Part shown: piece by piece, positions 1-13,500 of the stretch | Layout: every line of letters begins with the position of its first letter | How positions within the stretch are numbered: the first letter of the stretch is position 1 | Source: Monosporascus cannonballus | Lineage: Eukaryota > Ascomycota > Sordariomycetes > Xylariales | Length of the DNA: 64,000 nucleotides | Direction: 5' to 3' | Assembly: GCA_004154925.1 (NCBI GenBank) | Contig: QJNS01000120.1 | Location: 62,001 to 126,000 of the forward strand | Translations under genes and position numbers: made by a program | Notes under the pieces: generated by a model | Databases searched by the model: none | Told to the model about the DNA's origin: nothing | What the model saw: the letters and a program-made list of their open reading frames with translations, nothing else

Positions 1-257
1 AAGGTTTATATATTAAAAAGATTTGTTAACTTTTATTATAACAAAAAACGATCTTTCTGGCTATAGGTTTAAATTAATAACTAACAAGTAAAAAATTAAA
101 AAATATTTATTTATATAAAAAATTTATAATCTTATATATTCTTTTTACCTATTTAGAGTTTTTATGTTATCTCTGTAAGGTTTTCGTGGTGTCTCTGGAT
201 GGTCTCTATAGACATAACAAAGACCGGTTCTAGGGTTAATCCGTTCCGAGTGGGGCC
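1..257. other. AT-rich RIP-altered flank
   Basis: AT-rich sequence with stops in all frames and almost no CpA, as in the transposon block that follows. I see no gene. GC content rises sharply near 210-260, where the TPR fragment begins. Confidence 0.5.
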
Positions 258-289
258 TTGGGTCTCCTTCCAGGCCGGGGCGCATTCTT

Positions 290-731
290 GGTCCGTAACA
301 GTATCCTTCACAACCAGGGGAAGTACGACGAGGCCGAGCAGATACACCGGCAGACATTAGAGCTAAAAGAGGCGGTGCTGGGCAGAGAGCATCCCTCAAC
401 ACTCGGCAGCATGAACAACCTCGCGGCCGTCCTCGACAGCCAGGGGAAATACGACGAGACCGAACAGATATACCGGCAGGCATTAAAGCTAAAAAACGCG
501 GTGCTAGGCAAAGACCATCCCGACACACTTGGCAGCATAAACAACCTCGCATAAGCTTTACGAAGGCAGGGGGAGTACAGGGAGGCCGAACAGATGTACC
601 GACAGACATTAGAGCTAAGGAAGGCGGTGCTGGGCAAAGAGCATCCCGATATACTTACTAGCATAAATAACTTCGCATTCGTCTTCCGCAAGCAGGGGAA
701 ATACGAGAAGGCCGAACAGCTTTTCCAATAA
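290..731 (+). pseudogene. TPR-repeat (kinesin light chain-like) gene fragment
   Basis: Roughly four tandem 42-residue tetratricopeptide repeats are readable in one frame, each with the pattern QGKYDEAEQ...RQTLELK.AVLG.EHP.TL.S..NLA. This is the arrangement found C-terminal in fungal NB-ARC/TPR (STAND, NLR-like) proteins and kinesin-light-chain-type repeats. One in-frame TAA (552-554) interrupts repeat 2 and a second stop ends the reading at about 729-731. No start, NB-ARC or effector domain is present, so this is a detached TPR tail. Base composition is normal GC with CpA retained, unlike the sequence on either side, so the fragment arrived late or escaped RIP. Confidence 0.8.
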
Positions 732-1137
732 ATTATATCCATACGGTTACTTGCGCATATCTTGCATTTCTTTCGGCATTTAATTACAAATTTTTTCTTT
801 TTATTTTTTTATTACCTTTGCAAAAGATAGGGCCAGGAGTACCGCGATGATTTATATTTCTATAATTTACTACTTCCTTGTTGTAACTGTTATGGCTTGG
901 TCCACCGTAAGAGCTCCAGTATATATGCAGCTGTAAGCACCAGGATGATTGCCACAATTGCGGTCATTCCACTGATCTTTTGCCCTGGTGGTGTAATGGC
1001 ATGGTACAGCCATAACAATAACCTAACACTCTTTATGCCTTTAGAAACGGTTAAAGAAGCGGGGACTTAACTGCGTAATCACATAATAATATTATTGCGA
1101 TCGCTGTCGAGCCTAGCGATATAAGAGATTTCACTGT
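732..1137. other. Non-coding spacer before gypsy element 1
   Basis: Moderately AT-rich sequence without a supportable ORF. Its last five bases (1133-1137, ACTGT) are the left copy of the target-site duplication of gypsy element 1. Confidence 0.5.
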
Positions 1138-1507
1138 TGTTATGACCCAAGAGGCTGCGGCCTCGGGAAACGGTCGCAACAGGAGAATGACTAAGCCATG
1201 TGGGTCGAGTCACGTAATGGCTCGACAGGATCGATCGTAAAGCCCGTAAAGCCGGGCTCGACAAGATCGATCGTAAAGCCCATAAAGCCGGGCTCGATAA
1301 AGACGAAAAAATCAGAATATATACGCTTATTATTTCCATAATTTAAATAGCTTTAATTTATAATATAATATCGTTATTTAAGGCATTCTTGGAATTACGA
1401 GATATAATATGTTACTATATTTATTGCTTAGATTCCCATAATACTTTTGCTAATATAAACCCGTCGAGTTAAAGTTTAATAATTGGTTAAATTATTTAGC
1501 CGTTATA
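1138..1507 (+). repeat. 5' LTR of gypsy element 1 (370 bp)
   Basis: It matches 7462-7795 over its whole length apart from a 36-bp direct duplication (1221-1256 and 1257-1292) present only here. The distal part, ending AGGTTTAATAGTTGGTTAAAC-like then CCGTTATA, is shared with elements 2 and 3. Confidence 0.92.
1221..1292 (+). repeat. 36-bp tandem duplication inside the 5' LTR
   Basis: Two copies of a 36-bp unit beginning CTCGACAGGATCGATCGTAA and ending GCCGGG. The 3' LTR has a single unit, which accounts exactly for 370 versus 334 bp. The two units differ only by transitions. Confidence 0.85.
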
Positions 1508-1599
1508 CGTTATAAGTTTGTTTAATCATACCGTTAAACTTTAAATAATATTTAATATTATTAAAATATTAACCAGTATTTAGAAAACCTTTACTTAAT

Positions 1600-4500
1600 A
1601 ACTTTAGGCGCAAATTTGGGAATTGGAAAAAAAGATTCGACAACTTAGGGTTACGCTACTTACTTAAACCTTTTTCGCTCGCATATAACCTAAAAAACCG
1701 GAGCCTTATAATAAAAAAGGCAATTTTTAAACCTTTTTAATTTAGGTACGAATTTACTTTAGCTTTTTAAACCTTAATAATCCAGCGGATATAGTTCTAG
1801 TAGTAAAAGTATATCTAATAAAAAATACGGCTAATTAATTTAAACCTATTATAAGAATTTTCCTGGAAATAAAAAATCGGATAAAGAAGATTTTACTAAC
1901 AAAATATTTTTACCTTATATTAATTTCGAAAATAAAATGTACGATAATTTCGGTAATCCGGATAAAAAACGATTTACGGCCTAGTAATTTTTATAACTCC
2001 AACAAAAAGGACCTATATCCAAATATGCCATAACCTTTAAAAACCCTACGATTAAGGCGGAATAGGGCGATAATAAAATTAACGCCTTTATCGACATATT
2101 TTATAAAAGGTTAAAAATATTATAAAAAATGAGATTATTTAAATCGAATAATTAGTTACTTTAGACCGGAATATTGTAAAGGGAATTAAGATCGAGAATT
2201 TATAATTAAAAAAATAATAAAAGAAAAAAAACTAATATTTTTACGTTCGGAATATAATAAATTTAACCAGGGGAAAAAACAAGACGCATTTTTTATTTCT
2301 TATAAAACGGCACCAGGATTTATGGAATTCGACATTACCTATAGATAAAACTGGAGCCAAATTAAATGCTTTAATTGTAGCAAAATAGGACATAAGGTCT
2401 ATAAATATAAAAAGCTCAAAAAGTTATAATGAAATAATTGGACCCTTATACCGGAAGGATAATCCGAGAACAATTAAGGAAACGATAATAAGGCCATTAA
2501 TATAATTTAAACCAAATACATATTAAATTTACGATAAAACGTCTAATAAGAATTATTACGATAAGAAATTCGACGAAAAATACAAAAAGTCAAAAAGCTG
2601 GTTTAATAGGCGCCGTAAGCATAATAAAAGCATTATAAGGATAATTACGCGAATACCAGAATTGGACGGAAAAAATCTATCCCGGAACCCTTAATCGATA
2701 CGGCAAAATGCACGTTATACATTGTCGACGACGAGAATATTCTAATTATAAAAAATGGAAATAACATATTTATAAACGAATTATCCGCATATATTATAAA
2801 AGATTTAACTTTCCAAACCGTACCGGAAATAATAAGGATAATAAGTAATAATATCGACATTTTCGATCTATAACCCCAGGAAATATCCAATAATTAGCCG
2901 AAATAAAAAGCTGGTCCGAAAAAAAATAATATCTGCAGGAAAACCCCTTTTATTATTATAAATAATGTAACTACTAAACGGAAAAGGAACTGATCCAGCG
3001 TACGGTTAAAAAATATTATTAGAAAGTTATTACGAATTTTTATTTTTAATTAGTATTTATTGCGCATGCTTAAAAAAAGTTATCAAAGAAATACGTTAAT
3101 TTATAACAAATCTGTAAAATAATAATTAAAATAATGTATAATAGGATATAGTTACAAATATAAAAAAATAATTTATTCGATAAAGAAAAAAATTGCAAAA
3201 GAATTAAAAAAACTAATACGGTTTAAAGGAATAATACGCCGACAATAATACCAAATATAACAACTTAATACGTTAAACGAAAAAACATAAGTAAAACTTA
3301 ATAAATTCGAATAGGAATTAAAAGAAAAAAAATTACTTATAAAAAAGCCGAAAAATAACAAATCCAAAGAAGTTAAAAGAAATTCCCAAAAAGGGCTTTA
3401 AATGCGATAATAGGAAATGTTAATAATTTTATTATCTTAAAAATACGAATCGAAACGTATTAATATACCGTAATAATGGATTACGGAACTTTGAACGGGA
3501 ATTATATTGCACCAAATGTAATTAATAAGTTTAAATTACTATGGAGATATACGTTAAAATCTTATATAACAACGAATACCGAAAATTAGGAATTCGTTTA
3601 CGATAACGGGAAAATCTTACGCGAAATTAATTATTTCGAAATTTTTATCTAAGGACGATATTAAATAATTAATTTCGATATCGTTTTATTTAAGAATTAT
3701 AATATGATTTTAAAATTATCATAAATACTCCAGTACGGAATTTTGATTAACGGCGGAACTGGTTAAGTAAAATTTATTTTATTCCTTATTAATAAACGAA
3801 AAAGAAATTAAGATCTTAATATTTGATTGAAAATAATAACGAATGCAAACATAAGGATACGACAAAAACTTTATTACTTAAAGAAATAAAATATAAGCAA
3901 AAAAACGGGCATTAAAAAAAAGATATAACGTATCGTTATTATTATTAAAACGAAATTAAAATAATTAAATAACGATTTGAAATAATAAGGATAATAACTT
4001 AAGTAATTAAAAACTTTAATTAATATATTATTATAATCTTACAGATATAAGCAGTTTTTCAGAAAGGAATTCGATAAAAAATTATTAAAATATAATAAAT
4101 AAGATTATGAAATAATTTTTAAAAAGGGATTTTCGATAAAGTTTTACCATATATATAACCTTAACAAAAATAAATTACGTATTTTCAGAAAATGCTTAAA
4201 AGGTCGGTTATAAAAAGGATTAATTTAATTTTCGAAATTATTAATAGGATATTTTATGTTTTTCGTATTTAAGAAAAATAAAAAATTATAACTTATAGTT
4301 AATTACCGGTAATTGAATAATATTATTATTAAAGATTAAATATTATTACACTTAATTACGGAAATAAAAAATTAATTTTATAAAGCTAAATAATTTATAA
4401 TACTTAGTTTTAAAAATAAATATAATCTTATTAAAATTAAAAAAGGATATAAATGGAAAATAACTTTTAAAACGAAATACGGATTATTTAAGTATTTGGT

Positions 4501-6830
4501 TATACTGATAAGATTTACGAACGTATTAATAACTTTTTAACAAATAGTTAATTGCGTATTACGAGAATATTTTGATATTTTCGTTATTTGTTATCTCGAC
4601 GACATTCTCATTTTTTCGAAGATAAAAACAGTATACGTAGGATACGTTCATAAAGTTTTTTAAGTTTTATAAGATGCAAGATTTTTTATGAACGTAAAAG
4701 AAATTAATTTTATATATAAGAAATAGAATATCTGGAATATATTATTACCCCGGGATATATTAGGATAAACCTTAAGAAAATCGTTGCAGTTATAGAATAA
4801 TAAATGCTAATAATAATTAAAAAGGTATAGGTATTTGTTGGATTCGTTAATTATTACAGAAAATTTATTCGAAACTTTAGCAAAATTGTTATACCCCTAA
4901 CGAACCTTACGAAAAGAAAAGAATTTAAATAAATACCAAATACAGAAAAAATATTTTAAGATATTAAAGATACGATTATTAGCGAATTAATATTAATTAT
5001 GTACGATTTAAACCGTCTCGTTAAGTTAAAAACCGATATTTCGGATTATGCGTTAAACGTAATAATTGGATAACGAAATAATTAAAGCAAATTATACCTT
5101 ATTATATTCTTTTTATATAAGTTGAAAAAAACCAAATTTAATTATAATATTCCAGATAAAGAATTTATGGCCATTATTATAGCATTTTAAAAGTTTAGGC
5201 ATTTTTTAAAAAGAAGTTTATACCAGGTTAAGGTTTATATAAATTATTAAAATCTTACCCGATTTATTACGATTAGGGAGTTTATAGGACGATAATTTCG
5301 TTATGCGAAAAAATTGGCGAATTTCGACTTCGTTATTATTTATAAGAAAAAGTCAAAGAACGGTAAAGCAAATGCCTTAAGTAAGTAATTAGACCTCGAA
5401 GAAAAATTAGTTAAAATTAGTTATATAATTTTCGATACCATTATTAAAAGATATTTACGCTTATAAGAAATTATAACAATTCGGGTAGCACCTTTAAATA
5501 TATATTAGAGGATTTAGTAGTATAATAATAGTCTCCCAAAAAACCAGAAAACGGACAAAATGTAAGTTCCAGAAAAATACCAGAAAAATCTAGTACGAAA
5601 AATATACGAATACTAGTTATACGGATATCCAAGGATTTACAAAACCTTAAAGCAATTTCAACATATATATTTTTTTTAAAATGAAATTAACGGTATAAAA
5701 ATTTATGCAGCAATGCGATATTTGCGTTAAAGCAAAGATTCGACGATATAAGCTATACGGAAAATTATAGCCATTATTAATTACGGAACGACTATGGTAT
5801 TTAATTATATTCGACTTTATTATTAAACTCTTTATATGAAAAATTTTAATTACGGGAATACATTACGATAACATTTTTATAATCGTTAATCGATTTACGA
5901 AATTTTCCTATTTTTTACCGTATTACAAGGATATAAACGCCGAACAAATAGCATATATTTTCTTTAAATACAGTTTTAGCATATATAGATTACTAATGGA
6001 AATTATATCAAATAAAGGATTAATTTTTGTATTTAAGTTTTAGAAAGGCTTTATGGTATAAATCGGCCTAAAATATAAGTTATCTAATATATTTAAACTT
6101 TAAATAAATAAATAAATAAAACAGATAAATTAAACCTTAAAAGTTTACTTACGATATTATATTAATTACGAATAAAATAATTGTGTTACAAAATTGTTAA
6201 TCATATAACTAGCTTATAATATTAGCTATTACGAAAGCATTAAGATAATACCAGTAAACGTAAATTTCGGTTTTATTTTAAAAGTTTACAAAAAAGTACG
6301 TAATAACGGTTTAATCAATATTAAAATAAATTTTATGTCAAAATAATTACGATAATTATACCAAAAAATAAAATTAAAATTAAAATTCGTACGAAATCAA
6401 ATAAATAAATATTATAACCAGAAAAAGTTAAAAAGATTAACTTTCGAAAAAAGGAAAATGGTTTTCCTCGTTACAAAAAATATTTAAACAAAACGACCTA
6501 ACAAAAAAATCGATTTCAAATATATTGGTTTATACAAAATCGCTAAGAAAATCTCAAAAAACAATTATTAATTAGAATTTCCACCAAAAGTCAAATTTTT
6601 TTAAATTTTTTACGTTTTTTTATTCGAATTAATAACAAATATAATTAAAGTATATACAACATAAAACGATATGGAAATGGAAAAGGAATAAGTATACGAA
6701 ATAAAAAAGATTTTCGATATACGTAAACAAAATAGATTTACCTAATACCTAATTAAGTAGAAAAAGCATCCGGATTTCGAAAACATTTAGGAACCTGCCA
6801 AGAATATTATTGGCGCTTAACGCCTATTAA
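1600..6830 (+). pseudogene. gag-pol relic of gypsy element 1
   Basis: A Ty3/gypsy gag-pol that cannot be translated. Recognisable pieces: the nucleocapsid CCHC knuckle around 2363-2410 (CFNCSKIGHKVYKY, the last Cys now Tyr); reverse transcriptase around 4270-4780, with catalytic YLDD at 4592-4603 and the WKITFKTKYGLF block upstream; integrase around 5815-6060, with a readable YDNIFIIVNRFTKFSYF block; and a chromodomain around 6680-6815, ending in HPDFENI.EPAKNI-like sequence. Domain order RT, integrase, chromodomain defines a chromovirus. Stops arise mainly as TAA/TAG from CAA/CAG/TGG, which is the RIP spectrum. Confidence 0.9.
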
Positions 6831-6949
6831 AGAATTTTTACCAATAACGCCGAGATTAACAGGGTTAAAAGTTCTCTAATCAATAGACGACCAATCGGTG
6901 AATTCCAAGTTGGACTAGTCGAAAAGAGGTACGGTCTCTGTCGACGTAA

Positions 6950-7330
6950 CCTTAACGGCCTCCAATTCGGCCTGTTTTTTTTTGACGTTTTAACTTATCT
7001 AATTCCTTTAGGGATCGAAGCCCACAGAATAATATACGTATTATACGATCGGCCTATAATCTTTTTATTTTCGAAAACGATAAACTTTGGCTTACGCCTA
7101 TTCCGTTTCTTTTTTAGTTTTTTTAAGTTCCGTTTTAACCTTAAGGTGGTTGGAAACAAATTTTTCAAGTTAAGAAGTAGAAAAACCGTTAATATTATAA
7201 AGACCTTGATTTCGCGTTACGTATTTTTCGTACCGGAAGGAATCCGACGAAAAAATACGACAAGATGATAACCCGCGACGAGCATAATAAGAATATACGG
7301 CCATATTTACGGTTCGAAAGGTGATTAATT
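6950..7330 (-). pseudogene. Antisense basic coiled-coil ORF relic in element 1
   Basis: Between chromodomain and 3' LTR the complementary strand reads a Lys/Arg-rich, heptad-like sequence with stops at RIP-type positions (fragments VKTELKKTKKETE, AKVYRFRK.KDY, KKKQAELEAV). The same antisense reading occurs at the equivalent place in elements 2 and 3. It resembles the RLRKQ...LDELE coiled coils common in predicted proteins of repeat-rich fungi. Function unknown. The reading is weak in this copy alone and is supported mainly by the other two. Confidence 0.5.
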
Positions 7331-7448
7331 TAAGCAAGTTATTCCGCTTTTTTGTTTTTTGGTTAATCGGTTTTTTAATATGGCCAGATATAATGGCGAA
7401 AGGAGAACTTACAGAAAAAAAGAAAAATCTTCGGGACGAAAATTGCGG

Positions 7449-7459
7449 AAAGAGAGGAT
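7449..7459 (+). other. Polypurine tract of gypsy element 1
   Basis: Purine run GGAAAGAGAGGA directly upstream of the 3' LTR, the expected plus-strand primer site for reverse transcription. Confidence 0.6.
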
Positions 7460-7461
7460 TA

Positions 7462-7795
7462 TATTATAACCCAATAGGTTGCGGCCTCGGGAAACGGTCG
7501 TAATAAGAAAATAACTAAGCTATGTAGGTCGAGTTACGTAATAGCACGATAGGATCGATCGTAAAGCCTATAAAGCCGGGTTCGATAAAAACGAAAGAAT
7601 TAGAATATATACGCTTATTATTTCCATAATTTAAATAACTTTAGCTTACAATATAATATCGTTACTTAAGGTACCCTTGGAATTACGAGACGTAATACGT
7701 TACTGTATTTATTGCTCAGATTCCCACGATACTCCTGCTAACATAAACTCGTCGACTTAAGGTTTAATAGTTGGTTAAACCGCCTAGCCGTTATA
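7462..7795 (+). repeat. 3' LTR of gypsy element 1 (334 bp)
   Basis: Homologous to 1138-1507 and followed by the right target duplication ACTGT (7796-7800). The first dinucleotide TG has become TA and the terminal CA has become TA. Confidence 0.92.
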
Positions 7796-8950
7796 ACTGT
7801 AGCAGCACCAGTGTATAAATACGCTTATAACTTTTCTTATAATCTGGATACCATCAGCTTGTAATATAGCTTAATTACTCAAATTCCTTTTAACAATTTG
7901 CTCTTACGAGACGTAACTAATTACTTCAATAATTAGTTTATCTATTTTTCGGAAAAGTATAAAAATAAGCTTTTCGTTTAACGTATTATCCGATATATCG
8001 TTTTTAACTATTACCCCGATATTACTACAACGAAAAGGGTTCACATATTTATTAGCCATACTATTAATAAATATAGGTAATTAAATATGGTAATTAAGTA
8101 TAAGGAAGGAAATTAAATTAAGGTGGCTAAAAAGTGATCAGAATCGAGAGAGTGTAAACTCGATACTTATATCTCGATATTAGGAACTTTATGCCTCGGG
8201 CGGCCTTCTTTTCGGAGTCTGGTGACCTTTGGCAAAACTGCTTCGCAAAGCGCCTAGGTTTCTGACGTTCGCTGACCTATCAAAGTCGATACAGAGGCCA
8301 GAATGTCCGACAAAGGTTGCCCCTTAACCCCTTACGAGGGATACAGACCTATCAGACGCTTGAACGGTGTTAACTTTAAGGCGCATGAGATTTGCTCTCA
8401 GGTATACGAGGCCTAACAGAGCTTACTGGGCCATCTTTAAAAAAGGCGGAGGGCCGGCTGAGAATAATGGGTTTCAGATAGCCACTAGACCGGAACAAGA
8501 ATCGTAAGAATCCAGCATATACTTAGCTTTTATAATTGGTATCAGGCTGGGGTAAAACTAGCGGCATGGTAACAATCCAATAGTATCGGGGTTTAGATGG
8601 CCTCCATACGTTTGACAAAGTTGGTTAAGATTTAGTGGGTGGCACTTAAACCGAATGAGGATTAGGTCCCTAAGCCATCATCGAAGGTACTGGCTTTCTT
8701 TCTAGGTAAGAGACGTTTAATCCTTATCCTCGTCAGCCCGTTCTCTGTCGAATTAGGCCTTCAAGAGGCGACATAGTCTCTTACGCCTTATTCACCTGAT
8801 ACGTTTCGAACCCTCTCTTATCTAGAATTTTGATAAGCAGATAACTGGGGTCGAAAACTGCGGCTTACGATTATGAGGTATCTCGGAAAAATAAGCCCCT
8901 AAGAGTTAGATGAATATGGCAATTATTACACCTTACCATTATACCCCATA
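7796..8950. other. Pre-insertion spacer between gypsy 1 and copia
   Basis: From about 8140 onward composition is closer to normal and TG/CA dinucleotides persist, so this part is only lightly RIPed. No frame gives a protein I recognise. It ends with CCATA (8946-8950), the left target duplication of the copia element, so it was once contiguous with 16041 onward. Confidence 0.55.
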
Positions 8951-9137
8951 TGTCACAGTTAGGCTGATCGCGAAAAAAGGTTGCATAGAGTATGGGAAGT
9001 GATAATTGTCTGATTATAATTGAGCTTCAAGGAGCGGTAGTTAGGAAGCTCTTTATATACTGTAAAAATACCAGAATAAGGTTCTTCCGGGTGCTATAAA
9101 GCTTGATAATTAACATAAATGCCTTTATTCCACGATA
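8951..9137 (-). repeat. Copia LTR, left copy (3' LTR of the element)
   Basis: 187 bp, colinear with 15849-16035 without indels. This copy retains more TG/CA at its left edge, while the right copy has them converted. Confidence 0.9.
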
Positions 9138-9652
9138 TACCTTTTAGATAAAAAGGAATTGCCCCTTTAAATCTATTTATCGTAATTTTTGTATTTTTTA
9201 AATAATTATAATAATAATAAAAATAATATAATTAATTAACTTAATTAATAAAAAAATAAGTTATACGTATAATAAATATGCAGAGAAAAGATTATTATTA
9301 TATTTATTTTCCCTTATTATTGCCGCGGTAATAAGTAACGAAATAAGAAAGTTTATATTTTATTTATTTACTTTTTTATTAATTTCGTATATTAAAATTT
9401 TTCCTTTTTTTCTTTTTTTCCTTAATTCGCATAATAATTTCGTAAGCATTTTATATTAAGAAAAGATAATTGTAATATTAACGTATATAATATAGATTAT
9501 TATTATTATTACCATTATTATTATTAAAAATAATTGCTTTTTTATTTTTTTACATGCATTTTATATATATTATAAATTATTAAATATATTAATTATTAGT
9601 CGTAATTATTATTATTATTGAATAATTTTATTTAAACCTATTAATAATAATT

Positions 9653-9886
9653 ATGGTAAATGCCTTTTTAAGCTTAACGCGTTACGGCCGTTCGCGTTCG
9701 CATAACGTACGCGATAGGCGTAAAGGCCGCCGCCGCCGCCGCCGTTATTACCGCTATTACCGTAAATGCCGCGGCCGATGCCGAACGCGAACAAAACGTT
9801 CCTGCTTTATCCGCGCTTACGCCTATTGCCGCGTTTGCGACCCCTGTAACGCCCTTTCGCCTGCCCCGTTAACGCCCTACGCGTAA
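9653..9886. repeat. GC-rich trinucleotide island in the copia 3' region
   Basis: A (GCC)n-rich stretch with CCGTTATTACCGCTATTACC-like repeats, packed with CpG inside otherwise very AT-rich DNA. The plus strand is open for 77 codons (Arg-rich) and the minus strand reads Ala/Val-rich. I regard it as a trinucleotide repeat that kept its CpGs because RIP acts mainly on CpA, not as a gene. Confidence 0.6.
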
Positions 9887-10559
9887 AACGCGTTACGCCG
9901 AACCTTATTTTGGCTGCTTACGTTCCGTATTTACCGGCCGTTCCGATAGTACGTGTTATAATGCCGCCGTAAGCAATCGTTATTAATATTACGCTTCCGG
10001 ACATACCTATATACCGGTATACGTACTTTCCTGCTCCCTGGGAGCTTTTTCCTCTGTTAACCATTAATCGTAACCCTGCCGTTATCCGCGCCGTTATAAT
10101 ACGCCTTATAAAAACGTTTGAAAACGACGCCTCCTGCCGTATATATTCTTTTTTTACCCCCGTTCTTATATTTTGGAAAAGGTACTAACTAAGATCACAA
10201 AAGGAAAATTACCTTCGTACAGCTATTCGTATACTCCTTAAAAAACAAAAAGAGAAATAAGAAAATACGGGTACTTTTACCGTTATTACGGCGCTTACCG
10301 ATAATACGCTTATCGTACGCGCGTAAGTATTGGTCTTAGTTAAGTAAATCCTCGATTTGCTTTTGCTACAAGTGCAATAGTAACAATAATAATAGTTTCC
10401 TTAGTTTTTTTTTAAAGATTAAGGAAAGTTCGCCTCGGAAGCCTTAAACCTAATAAAATATTACGTATTTTATTTGCTTTTGCGCTTTTCCGACTAGATC
10501 TGCTATAAGTTCTATATATTAAAAATAACTTGAAATATTCGAATTATTATTTAGGAGAA

Positions 10560-13500
10560 ATGTTTATTAATCTATTAATAAGTATTTAAATTATAAATAA
10601 AAAAGTTACGTTAAACGATTTACGAATTTGCTTTTAACGTAACTATATATTTTATATATCGATATAACGTAATTAAATATTAATTTTTCGTTTTTTTCTT
10701 ATTATAAATTTAATCGTTTGTTAATTATTATAAAACAATTCTTAAGTTTAATTTAATACTAGCTTCATATCCTGAAATAAATATTTAAAAATTATGGTTT
10801 TTTAAACCGTATATTTTAATGCAAATAGTTTAACCTTTATTATAAAGGTCGTTACCATTATTTAACGAATTACTTTTTATATGATTAGTTTTCCAAAAAG
10901 GGCTATTATATAACTTTAGGAAAATCGTTGCATTTCGGGATTATCGGCAAATAATACGTTTTTTAAAATTAATAACGTTCGGGTTTCCGTATTTTTACCC
11001 CCGTATACAATCGCTAAAAAACGTATATAATAAAAATAATAAATTACTTTCTTAACCGTTTTAATATATTTATTAAACGGATTAATTAAGATTTTAATAG
11101 TACGGAAATTATATCAATTATGTTTAGGCGGATTATTATTAATATATATAAAATAGAACTTACGCGTTTTTAATAATTTTTAACTTATTTCTTGAATGTT
11201 ATTTCGGTATTAAGGGTAAACTTTTTAGTTTTTAAACGGGTTAATAATACATAAATACTTTTCATAAGCCCAAAACGAATAACGATTTTCTTAATATAAA
11301 TATTATGGACCAAAAAGATTTTTTTCTTTAATTTATTCCGAATTATTCGAATACCTAAAAACTAGTTTGTTTCGCTTTAATCTTTAACTTTATATATTCC
11401 TCTTAGCTTTAAAAATAATTTATCGGCTTAGCGCTAATTTTTTCGATAATAGAAAAATAATAAATTATTAATAAGAAAATACGAAAACGAACGTACGTTA
11501 CTTATTATAAAACAAATACGGCTTTTTTGAAAATGCGGTAAACCTTAATTTCCGTAAAATGGAAGAGAATTCCCGATATTATAACAAAAGTAAATGTCTA
11601 AATCCATATAACGCTTATTCGAACTTTGCGCATATTCTATTTTTCTTAAAGCTATCGAAAAAAGCGCAAATTACTTTAACCTGTTTTTCGCGAAAAACGT
11701 TTAAAAAGGTTATTTCGATATTAAATTAACGAATTTCAAGGTCGAATTTAATAATTATAGCCATGGTTATTTTAAAAAATTTAGCCGCAAACGTAATAAC
11801 ATAAATGCTAATAAGCAAATTAACTTCCTAAAAATCGCCGCGTACACAAATACGTAATTTGCAACGTTTTAGCCAGCTATTTTTATCGAATTTATATATA
11901 AAAACTTATTTTAAAGAAATCGATTTAAATTTAACTTATATAATCGGTATTTTTTCCCACATTCTGCGCTCCGTAAGCGCTTTAATCTTTTTTTCGCATT
12001 TTCTTTAAAAACTTGCCTTAAAAGGTATTTTTCGAAATTTTTCCAAAGCTTAAACGGCTTAATTAACTAATCCCTATAGATTTTGGATCTGCCAAATATT
12101 ACGCCTAGCTTTTTAACGTTTTTTTGCAATATTTTTATTATAATTATTATATAAAAGGTATAAAGCTTTTCGTATATTTATTTTACCGTATACTATAATA
12201 ACGAAAGTAATTAATTAACTTCTTTTTAATTTTGATTTAAAGTTAAATAAATTTTGTTGCTTCCGTAAATTACGATAGAATTTACCGAATAAACGCCGCT
12301 ATTTTTAATGTTATTAGGATTTTCTCGTTTTCGCAATTTTTCACTTTTGCAAATAGGTATTTACGGTTACTTTTCCTTGTTTTTCTTAGATATAAAAATA
12401 CGAAAGGCAAAGTTTTTTAATTATCGGAACTTTTCTTATTTATTAAAATCCCGAACCTAACTTCAGGTATATATAAATAAGCTGATTTATCTATAGCTCT
12501 CGTTAAATATATTTCCTGGAAGGCTTTTTTCATACCACTTTTTTCGCAGTAAACCTACGGATATTCCGCGGGCTTTATATTTTTAACAAGTAACTAAATT
12601 TCGGCTTTAGCGAATAACTTAGTTTTGCTTTTTAAGCGCTTTTTTGGACCTTATTTTCCGGATCAAAAATATTTTTAGGGATTAAAAATTTACGATTAAC
12701 TTTAATTTTGCCCATAAACTCCTTTACCCCCGAATTTTAACCTCTCGGTTGGCCACCCGTAAAGTTTTTAAATTCGGGATCAGAGTTTTCTGCGTTCTTT
12801 AAAATATTGTAATTAATATATAAATTATTTTATGTATTAAGCATTTCGAAAATTAAATACTTTTTTTCAGCTAGGTTTTTAGAAATATAAAGATTTTCTG
12901 CGAATTTTCGGTTTCTAACTAGGGCAAACATCTTTTTTTTATCTAATAAAAGATATTTTTATTAAATATAACGTTACGCCTAATAATAATTTTGCGGAAT
13001 TCGGATACTTATATTTAGTAAATATTAGAAGTTCGGTATTTTACTAAATATCCGATATAAGTTCTCGGTTCAACCTTTTGTGTTCGCCTATTTATTCCTA
13101 TTTTTCGTTTTTTGTTAACAGATACGCTCGTACGCCGTATGCGAAAATTCCAAACCAGTCGGGCCTAAGGTTTGCGGTAATCGCGTTAATTACAGCAGGG
13201 CTATATTAACGGAAATATTACCTAAACCAGCGAACGAACACCTTATTAAGTAAATATTAATCGTAAAAATTATTCGGGCTTATATTATATAACTACGTTA
13301 CTGCTTTTATTGCTTTAAACCAGAACTTTTTAAGGAAATTTGTTTCTAGCCTTATTTTGAAAGCTTTATTAATTAGCTTTTAACTTATTCGCTCGTTTTT
13401 CCCTACAAATTCTTTAATATATAAAGGCGAAAGTTTAAATTATTTCTTTTTTTAATATATTATATTTAATAAATTATATATCCGTTTATTACGATCGTCT

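Larger units (their letters stand above)
1138..7795 (+). mobile_element. Full-length Ty3/gypsy chromovirus, RIP-inactivated (element 1)
   Basis: An LTR retrotransposon with both LTRs (1138-1507 and 7462-7795) and a perfect 5-bp target duplication: ACTGT at 1133-1137 and 7796-7800. The LTR starts TGT (TAT in the right copy) and ends ..CCGTTATA, a RIPed CCGTCACA. Internally, in element order, I can read a CCHC zinc knuckle, a reverse transcriptase with YLDD, an integrase core and a chromodomain, all broken by stops. A purine tract (about 7449-7459) precedes the 3' LTR. Every domain carries many C-to-T and G-to-A changes, so the copy is dead. Confidence 0.95.
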
